Origin: an uncultured Erysipelotrichaceae bacterium
Lineage (GTDB): Bacteria; Bacillota_I; Bacilli_A; RFN20; CAG-826
DNA length: 33,237 bases
Assembly: GCA_902799855.1 (NCBI GenBank)
Contig: CADCCA010000007.1
Span: forward strand, 1-33,237
Direction of reading: 5' to 3'
Shown: positions 8,166 to 14,485 of the stretch, one piece after another
Layout: the number at the start of each line of letters is the position of its first letter
Numbering within the stretch: position 1 is the first letter of the stretch
Notes under the pieces: model-generated
Database searches by the model: none
Told to the model about the DNA's origin: nothing
What the model saw: the letters and a program-made list of their open reading frames with translations, nothing else
Made by a program: the position numbers and the translations under genes

Positions 8166-9022
8166 TGGATAAATACGATTCATTATTGCTCAAAAACCAA
8201 CTCTGTTTTCCGACCTACGCTGTCGCTAATAAGATTGTTAGAAAATATCAACCCTTATTAGATAAGATTAATCTCACATATACACAGTATATTGTCATGA
8301 TGGTGATGTGGGAAAAGAAAACAGTTAATGAAAAAGAGCTATGTGACGCTTTAAGATTAAAAACCAACACCTTAACTCCTTTGTTAAAGAAGTTAAAAGA
8401 AAAAGGTTTTATCTCCATTAATAAAGATCAAGAAGATAAACGTAACTTAGTTATTACATTAACTAAAGATGGTGAAGCCTTAAAAGAAAAAGCGGTGGAT
8501 GTTCCTCCATCAATCGCGATTACGAAAAAGGAGAATAATATTATGTCAGTTTATGATTTCAAAGTTTTAAACCAAGCCGGTGAAGAAGTTAGTTTAAAAG
8601 AATACAAAGGTAAAGTCCTTCTAATTGTTAATACTGCGACAAAATGTGGTTTCACCCCACAATATGACGCTATTGAAAAGATGTATGAAGAATTCAAAGA
8701 ACAAGGATTCGAAGTCTTAGACTTCCCATGTAACCAATTCTTCCATCAAGCGCCAGGAAGCGATGAAGAAATCAATCAATTCTGCTCCCTTAGATTTAAC
8801 ACCAAATTCCCAAGATTCAAAAAGGTGGATGTTAAAGGCGCTAATGCCATCCCATTATATCAATGGTTAATTAGACAAAATGAAAAAGGCAAACCACAAG
8901 CCATTAAATGGAACTTCACTAAATTCTTGATTAATCGTCAAGGTGAAGTCGTCGCTAGATTCAGCCCAACCGATAAACCTGAATCTTTCATTGAACAAGT
9001 GAGAGAAGAATTGCAAAAATAG
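8165..9022 (+). CDS. OhrR-type MarR regulator fused in frame to glutathione peroxidase
   Basis: A 285-residue open frame. Residues 1-120 match OhrR-type MarR proteins. They keep the N-terminal NQLCF motif whose Cys (C14) senses organic peroxides, and a winged helix with TNTLTPLLKKLKEKGF. The match stops after KEKAVDVPPSIA, so the last helix or two of the dimerisation domain (about 30 residues in OhrR) are absent. From Met127 a complete glutathione peroxidase follows: peroxidatic Cys161 in TKCGFTPQY, FPCNQF, resolving Cys207 in QFCSLRF (thioredoxin-dependent type) and WNFTKFL. AAGGAG (8528-8533) lies nine bases before ATG 8543, so Gpx can also be made alone. This is either a true sensor-enzyme fusion or a gene merged by a deletion. 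Confidence 0.88.
   Translation: MDKYDSLLLKNQLCFPTYAVANKIVRKYQPLLDKINLTYTQYIVMMVMWEKKTVNEKELCDALRLKTNTLTPLLKKLKEKGFISINKDQEDKRNLVITLTKDGEALKEKAVDVPPSIAITKKENNIMSVYDFKVLNQAGEEVSLKEYKGKVLLIVNTATKCGFTPQYDAIEKMYEEFKEQGFEVLDFPCNQFFHQAPGSDEEINQFCSLRFNTKFPRFKKVDVKGANAIPLYQWLIRQNEKGKPQAIKWNFTKFLINRQGEVVARFSPTDKPESFIEQVREELQK
8528..8545 (+). promoter_or_regulatory. Internal ribosome binding site and start for stand-alone Gpx
   Basis: AAGGAG at 8528-8533, nine-base spacer, ATG at 8543-8545. It lies inside the fused frame at exactly the point where the peroxidase homology begins. It would give a 159-residue Gpx of normal family length beside the full fusion. Confidence 0.7.
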
Positions 9023-9041
9023 GCTAGAGCAATCCTTTATC

Positions 9042-9079
9042 AAAAAAGGGACCTTATATATAAAGGTTCCTTTTCTTTT
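9042..9079. terminator. Bidirectional terminator between OhrR-Gpx and the deiminase
   Basis: GGGACCTT (9048-9055) pairs with AAGGTTCC (9063-9070) with one G-T pair. A T-run follows on the plus strand (9071-9079) and an A-run precedes it (9042-9047), so it serves both convergent genes. Confidence 0.85.
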
Positions 9080-10934
9080 ACATTACTTTGAATTGATGTG
9101 GATCAAGATTTCCACATGTTGGATCGATATTGTAATTATCTTTTTTATCTTTTGCTTCAATGTAATATTTAACTTCATCACCATTTTTTAAGCCTTGGAA
9201 GGCAAATGTATAGTTTGATGTTTCTAAATATTGATACATTGGGCTAGTGACATAACTTGAATCATTGATTGAGTAGTGGATACTAACATCTTTAATATCT
9301 TCTTTAGCATAGCTAACAACATTAGTTTTAATCACGTAATTATCTTGATACGCTACTTCTCCATGATAAACTTCACGAGAATCAATAAAGACCATATTTT
9401 GATCAGGTACTTCATGAGTGCGGCAGTGTAAGGCATCGGTATTAAGGAATTGCCTACCATAAGAATCTGACGCTCTAAAACCTTTAATACCAACAACGTC
9501 ATAGCCTGGTAGGGCTTCTCTATAAACCTCTAAGGCCTTGTTGTTATAAGTAGAATTACTACCTAAAGGCATATAAACATGTCCGTTAGCGATTAATGAG
9601 TTGGTGTAAGGTGCGACAGTAGAACCACCTGGTTCTTCAATACGATAAATACGGTAATTATAGCCATAAGCACATTTAGTGTTCGCTAATTCGTTAGCCA
9701 CTTGTTCATAGTACTGATAGCGAGGATTGCTTTCAGGCAGTTTGGCAACAATAATCTTATCAGGTGCAACAATCTTACCCCAACAGTCAATATGGGCGAT
9801 ATAGTCGCCTTGAGGGTCAATAGTGATAACATAGTTATCTGTACCTGTATATTGCTTCATTTGATTGAGTACATTGGTTTTGTTGTTATTATTTTCACTA
9901 ACAACCAAATCATCGCTAAAAGCGGTGCCTCTTCCATCTTGCATGAGGTTACCACCAGTATGGGTGATATTCATCTTAGAATAAGACATATTGAAATATG
10001 TTGCTAGTTTGCTTGGCACAGCATTTTGTTCGTATCTAGGACGATTATATGTAAAGTCCACAATGGACAAATCTTTATCATTAAAGACATAGAAAGGAGA
10101 GAAATCTCTCACCCAATAAGCATAATCATCATCGATTGGCATATCGATAAAGGTAATGTTATCCATGTTCGCGCCTGCGCTTGTTAAAGATGATTTAGCA
10201 GCGTTAATGCGAGAAGTGCCGGTTGATCCTGGATTCACTAATAACAGAATCTTATTATGTTCAGATATTGTCGCATATGCAGCAGTCGGCATATTGAATG
10301 GGTAGCACATCTTAATCATCTGAGATGGCTCAAATTCACCAGGCATTCTTTTAGAGAATGTTGCAATAGGGCTATAGTTATCTAAATAATCAAAGTTGAT
10401 ACTAGAACTTTGTGAAGAAGAACTAGAAACACTGGAACTTGCTTGACTAGAAGAACTGCTAGCCGCGCTACTTGAAGCAATGCTACTAGATGATGAACTA
10501 GATGAGCTACTACTATAAGAGCTTGAAGATTGTTGAGAACTACTAGAAGATTGTGAACTTGATGTAGTGGAGCTAGAAGTCTCAGAAGAACTCATCATAG
10601 ATGAACTACTTGTCTCACTCGTTGAAGAAGTTGCACTAGCGTGGCTAGATGAATTACTTGAAGATGAGACAACATTACTTGATGACTTTGTCTCACTAGA
10701 AGAACTATTGAGACTAGAACAACTTTGATAACTGCTTTCTGAAGTAGTGGTTACTTCGCTTGAACTAATAACTTTGCTACTTTCATTAGATGATGAAGAT
10801 TCCGCTGAAGAACTGGATTCATTAGAAGAATCAGTAAAAGAACTAGTGGAACTAGATGAGACATTTACCGCACAAGAAGATAATGATAGGGCGGTTAACA
10901 TTGTTAAGATGCGAATTAATGGAACCTTTTTCAT
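9078..10934 (-). CDS. Secreted PPAD-like peptidylarginine deiminase lipoprotein
   Basis: A 618-residue protein. The lipoprotein signal ends at LSSC (C21). A Ser-rich, probably extended linker spans about 25-178. A PAD_porph/agmatine-deiminase fold spans about 190-520, and a C-terminal beta domain about 535-618. Catalytic positions are D277 (WVRDF), H381 and D383 (HIDCWGK), N445 (PYTNSLI) and nucleophile C504 (DALHCRTHE). Their spacing closely follows PPAD of P. gingivalis (D130, H236, D238, N297, C351 as I recall). An RPR motif (R298, R300) lies where PPAD R152/R154 grip the C-terminal carboxylate. Cytosolic agmatine deiminases lack a signal and linker, so peptidyl-arginine is the likelier substrate. 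A -10 TATAAT lies ten bases before the ATG and there is no clear ribosome binding site. Confidence 0.85.
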   Translation of the reverse strand: MKKVPLIRILTMLTALSLSSCAVNVSSSSTSSFTDSSNESSSSAESSSSNESSKVISSSEVTTTSESSYQSCSSLNSSSSETKSSSNVVSSSSNSSSHASATSSTSETSSSSMMSSSETSSSTTSSSQSSSSSQQSSSSYSSSSSSSSSSSIASSSAASSSSSQASSSVSSSSSQSSSINFDYLDNYSPIATFSKRMPGEFEPSQMIKMCYPFNMPTAAYATISEHNKILLLVNPGSTGTSRINAAKSSLTSAGANMDNITFIDMPIDDDYAYWVRDFSPFYVFNDKDLSIVDFTYNRPRYEQNAVPSKLATYFNMSYSKMNITHTGGNLMQDGRGTAFSDDLVVSENNNNKTNVLNQMKQYTGTDNYVITIDPQGDYIAHIDCWGKIVAPDKIIVAKLPESNPRYQYYEQVANELANTKCAYGYNYRIYRIEEPGGSTVAPYTNSLIANGHVYMPLGSNSTYNNKALEVYREALPGYDVVGIKGFRASDSYGRQFLNTDALHCRTHEVPDQNMVFIDSREVYHGEVAYQDNYVIKTNVVSYAKEDIKDVSIHYSINDSSYVTSPMYQYLETSNYTFAFQGLKNGDEVKYYIEAKDKKDNYNIDPTCGNLDPHQFKVM

Positions 10935-10944
10935 AACTCTAACT

Positions 10945-10950
10945 ATTATA
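10945..10950 (-). promoter_or_regulatory. -10 element of the deiminase gene, near-leaderless start
   Basis: TATAAT on the minus strand, ten bases upstream of ATG 10934. No GGAGG-like site lies between. The -35 is weak in an AT-rich stretch. Confidence 0.5.
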
Positions 10951-11074
10951 AATTAAATTAATTAAAGATAAATATAAATAATAACACGCGTGAAAACAGA
11001 CGATTTAAGAGACTTTAATATAATTAATGCTATTTATCGTCTTTTTCTTTAAATAATCTAAAAATAAGGAAAAA

Positions 11075-11109
11075 CAAATAAAAACCCTCATTCATTAACG
11101 AACGAGGGT
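11075..11109 (-). terminator. Terminator of the clostripain-like gene
   Basis: On the minus strand a ten-base stem ACCCTCGTTC / GAATGAGGGT (one G-T pair, loop GTTAAT; plus-strand positions 11084-11109) is followed by TTTTATTT. Confidence 0.85.
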
Positions 11110-11130
11110 AATTAATTTAAGTAATACTTA

Positions 11131-14100
11131 CTAGAATAAGCTTCTCCAGTTAGTGAATGATGTTTCACTAGATGGATAATAGTAGGAACTAGCAGCGATG
11201 AAGCCTAAGCCATTGGCGTTACCAGCAGAACTACCTTTTCTTGAGTAGGCCACTAATTGTTTATAAGCGGTCTTAGCAGCACTAATCTTATCCGAGAAGG
11301 AAGAGAACTTGCTATTGTTACCTAACTTATTCAAGAAGTCATAGCCATCGATTTGGCTACCGCTGAAGCTCTTTGTGCTATTAACGATGCTGTTGAATGT
11401 GCTCTTGTTACTACTGACAGTAGTCTTGATAGTACTTGCCATAGATTCGATAGCGTTGAAATAGGTTGGCATCTTGCTTAAATCTAAGTAAGAAAGTGTT
11501 TGATCTTCACCATATGTGGAGATAAATGAGTCACAATTTGCTTTTAAGATTGTTCTAGTATCTTTGCCGGCATATAAATCATCGACCCAGCCGCTATAGA
11601 CCCAACCTTCACCAACTTCTGATTCTTGTGAACCAACCATGTAGTTGAAGTATTTGGAATTGAATTCAGCAACGTCTTGGATTTGCATAATGCAAGCGTC
11701 ATAACCGATGAATTCGAGTTTATCGATGCCACGAGCAGATAAGACGTTCTTGAAAGCGGCTGATGTTTCTGAATTTGTTAAGCTGTCGCTATTATAGTTT
11801 TCGTCGAAGCAAACGCCATCTAATGCGCCACCATGGTTCCAGAAGATAACGCCAGTATTTTCTGCTGGATAATTATCTAAGCCCCAGTTTAAGAATGATT
11901 CTAATGTGGATTGTTTACCCATACTGGCTTTAGCAATTTTTTGATCTAAAACAAGGCTTTGGTTTTCAACGTGATAACGGGATAATTTGTTGGCGTCAAT
12001 GTTATAACCGTGCCAACTTCTTGAACCACCGGTTTCAATGATGAAGTTAACATCATCTGGTTGGTTCTTAACGCTTAAGATTTCTTCAATATCAGCAGTA
12101 CCATAACCAGAATAACTTTCTAAGTCAGCACCGCAGAGATAAAGCAAAATTGTCCAAGCAGCACCAGTAAATTCTTTGGTTTCAACCTCAAATGTTGCTT
12201 CTAAATTATTACCTCTAGATTTTGTTCTTGCTGTGATTGTGGCTTTACCAGCGCTAACGGCGGTGACAACGCCATCGTTATTAACAGTAGCCACAGCTTC
12301 ATTAGAAGAAGACCATGTTATTTCATTGAATGAATTAGAATTAAGTGGCGTATAATTCACTGATAATTGAGCAGTCTTATCAATAGAGATGCTTTGTTTA
12401 CCACTTAAGGAAATGCTTGTTGGATAAATGATATTGGTCTCAACAAGATTAAAGATTTGTGGATAGACTAAGTTAGTACCAATGACACTCTTAGTGGTTG
12501 TCATTCTTCCTGTAGCAGGATCATAACATAAACGACCGAATGTTTTATTGGCGTTCATGATAATAGCGCATCCTGTTTGATTGTTGAAGGTGATGGTCCA
12601 TTCTGTAGAACCTTCATTCCAACCGATGTTACCAATGTCGCTAGCGCCAAGTTTTCTACCTAACATATCGGTAAGAGTCCAGTAACTGTCAGTAACTTTA
12701 TTTAATGTAAAGCGAACTGTTGTTTTGGAAATAATAGCAGGACCATTATCTTCGAATTTGCATTGAGTGGTGCTGAAATAATCACCTTCAAGACTTGTCG
12801 CGATAATTGATTGCTGAGCGTTGCCTAACACGACAATTTGATTTTCTTTAAGACTGGATTTTTCACTAATTAACGCACCTTTGTAACCTTTATCTGGGAA
12901 TTCATTAAAGTAATTGACCATTAAAGAGAATGTCTTATTAACGGTTTTGAAAGTAATAATGGCATCAGCGTTATCTTTCTTAGCCACGAAGCTACCATTA
13001 TCTTCGTCAATGGTCCAGCCATCGTTATTCAATAAGACTTTATATTGATCAGCGATGGAATCAGTACCAACTGTTCCTTCATCAAGAGTGGTGGCATAGA
13101 AATATTTGCTACCGTCTTGTTCAGGCTCTAAGCTATCAGTCCATTCATCAAAACCAACTGGTTCTGGAATAGATGTTTTGATAGCTTGGAGTTGTAAGAA
13201 TGAACTTAATTTTTCACTTGGGAATTTATTCATTCTTTCTTTCACGCTGACATTTAATGAACATGTTTTGCCTTCAAAAGTAATAGTGAGGTCTTGAGCA
13301 CCTGGATTTTCATTGTTGTAGCCTTCAACTTTATAGTTTTCAAGTTCAACAGTGGAACCATCAGAGTATGTGCCAATGACAGTAATATCTAAATCTTCAC
13401 CATATTCATAAGCATCTTTATTGCTAACTGCGGTGATGCTTACTAAAACAGGATTATTAACTGTGACTTTGAAGGTATATGTTTTATCTTCATAAGTAAC
13501 GGTGACTGTTTGTTCACCGGATTGTTCTTTGTTATAACCGCTTACTTTATAATCAGTGATTTCTTTTGAAGAGTTATCAGAATAAGAAGCAGTAACTGTT
13601 AAGTCTAAATCTTCACCCCATTCATAAGATTCTTTGCTAGTAACAGCGATATCCACTAAGGATGGGTTATTAACTAAGACTTTTAAGGAAGTGGTTTTAC
13701 CTTGATAACTAACTGTAATTGTTTGCTCACCAGATTCTTCTTTGTTATAACCACTCACTTCATAATCGGTAACGTTAACAGTGGAACCATCGGAATAAGA
13801 AGCAGTAACTGTTAAGTCTAAATCTTCACCCCATTCATAAGATTCTTCGTTATTGATAACATCGAGAGAAACAATGATTGGGTCATTCACTCTAATCTTT
13901 AAAGTAGTGATCTTGGTTTGATAAGTGAAGACAACGTTTTGTTCGCCAGAAATATTAGGATTATAACCAATCACTTGATATTCAGTAACTTCAACGGAAG
14001 TACCATCTGAATAATTAGCGAAAACCTTTACGCTTAATTCTTCACCGAATTCAAAAGAATCTTTAGCTGGAACAGCGGTAATGCCTTCTAAGACGACTGG

Positions 14101-14286
14101 TTGACTTGATTGTGCGTTTGAATTATTGCTGTTTTCTTGACTGTTGGAGTTGGTATGGTTAGAGGAATTTTCAAAAGAAGGATTGTTTGAATCACCAGAA
14201 ACAGAACTACCACAAGCGGTAATTGCCATGAATAATCCAGTGACTATTGATCCGAGTAAGAATATCTTCTTTGATTTGTTAACCAT
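11131..14286 (-). CDS. Clostripain-family (C11) cysteine protease lipoprotein with Ig-like repeats
   Basis: A 1051-residue surface lipoprotein (lipobox ITAC, C25; Asn/Ser-rich linker 28-62). Four group-3 Ig-like repeats of about 70 residues follow (about 66-135, 137-208, 210-279, 281-349), the middle two nearly alike (EWGEDLDLTVTASYSD). Then come an unknown domain (about 353-460) that resembles repeats in the neighbouring collagen-like protein, a beta-rich domain (about 478-618) and a group-2 Ig-like domain (about 620-702). The peptidase C11 domain (from about 708) has the catalytic dyad H818 (FWNHGG) and C865 (GYDACIMQ). The family prototype cleaves after Arg. A ribosome binding site AAGGAGG fixes the start. 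The protein ends close to the C11 core with no added C-terminal anchor. Confidence 0.9.
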   Translation of the reverse strand: MVNKSKKIFLLGSIVTGLFMAITACGSSVSGDSNNPSFENSSNHTNSNSQENSNNSNAQSSQPVVLEGITAVPAKDSFEFGEELSVKVFANYSDGTSVEVTEYQVIGYNPNISGEQNVVFTYQTKITTLKIRVNDPIIVSLDVINNEESYEWGEDLDLTVTASYSDGSTVNVTDYEVSGYNKEESGEQTITVSYQGKTTSLKVLVNNPSLVDIAVTSKESYEWGEDLDLTVTASYSDNSSKEITDYKVSGYNKEQSGEQTVTVTYEDKTYTFKVTVNNPVLVSITAVSNKDAYEYGEDLDITVIGTYSDGSTVELENYKVEGYNNENPGAQDLTITFEGKTCSLNVSVKERMNKFPSEKLSSFLQLQAIKTSIPEPVGFDEWTDSLEPEQDGSKYFYATTLDEGTVGTDSIADQYKVLLNNDGWTIDEDNGSFVAKKDNADAIITFKTVNKTFSLMVNYFNEFPDKGYKGALISEKSSLKENQIVVLGNAQQSIIATSLEGDYFSTTQCKFEDNGPAIISKTTVRFTLNKVTDSYWTLTDMLGRKLGASDIGNIGWNEGSTEWTITFNNQTGCAIIMNANKTFGRLCYDPATGRMTTTKSVIGTNLVYPQIFNLVETNIIYPTSISLSGKQSISIDKTAQLSVNYTPLNSNSFNEITWSSSNEAVATVNNDGVVTAVSAGKATITARTKSRGNNLEATFEVETKEFTGAAWTILLYLCGADLESYSGYGTADIEEILSVKNQPDDVNFIIETGGSRSWHGYNIDANKLSRYHVENQSLVLDQKIAKASMGKQSTLESFLNWGLDNYPAENTGVIFWNHGGALDGVCFDENYNSDSLTNSETSAAFKNVLSARGIDKLEFIGYDACIMQIQDVAEFNSKYFNYMVGSQESEVGEGWVYSGWVDDLYAGKDTRTILKANCDSFISTYGEDQTLSYLDLSKMPTYFNAIESMASTIKTTVSSNKSTFNSIVNSTKSFSGSQIDGYDFLNKLGNNSKFSSFSDKISAAKTAYKQLVAYSRKGSSAGNANGLGFIAASSYYYPSSETSFTNWRSLF

Positions 14287-14313
14287 AATGTTTCCTCCTT
14301 GCAGTTTTATTAA

Positions 14314-14336
14314 TAAAACAGCACATTAAAATTATA
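14314..14336 (-). promoter_or_regulatory. Promoter -10 and palindrome upstream of the clostripain-like gene
   Basis: A minus-strand -10 TATAAT (14331-14336) is followed by the perfect 16-base palindrome GTTTTATTAATAAAAC (14314-14329), then the AAGGAGG site. The palindrome lies at or just after the expected transcription start, so it could be an operator or a 5' hairpin. No good -35 is seen. Confidence 0.45.
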
Positions 14337-14369
14337 TCTTATTATTTTAGTCTTCTATTTTGATTAAGC

Positions 14370-14404
14370 AAGAAAAAAGGAACAGAATTTCTTATTCTGC
14401 TCCT
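14370..14404 (-). terminator. Second, distal terminator downstream of the collagen-like gene
   Basis: On the minus strand an 11-base stem AAGGAGCAGAA / TTCTGTTCCTT (one G-T pair, loop TAAGAAA; plus-strand 14376-14404) is followed by TTTTCTT. It lies about 40 bases beyond a first terminator and has no gene of its own. Confidence 0.7.
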
Positions 14405-14437
14405 TGATAGATACTTATATTGTATAAATGTAAGCAT

Positions 14438-14466
14438 TAAAAAAGGCCCTAGATTATCTAAGGCCT
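14438..14466 (-). terminator. Terminator of the collagen-like gene
   Basis: On the minus strand AGGCCTTAGAT / ATCTAGGGCCT forms an 11-base stem with one G-T pair (14444-14466), followed by TTTTTT (14438-14444). It lies just after the stop. Confidence 0.85.
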
Positions 14467-14485
14467 AATTTATAGTTTTTAGCTA

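Noticed and set aside
8500..8560. Frameshift or missed stop between the MarR and Gpx parts
   Set aside because: Both parts are in the same frame with no stop between, so the sequence as given encodes one fusion. An error could only be shown with reads, so I report it as a fusion with that caveat.
10400..10860. Simple sequence repeat or CRISPR-like array in the Ser-rich region
   Set aside because: The repetition comes from Ser codons of an open reading frame. There are no fixed-length repeats or spacers.
13400..14080. DNA repeats as a mobile or recombination element
   Set aside because: They are the coding copies of the four Ig-like domains, in register with the protein, with no inverted ends or transposase.
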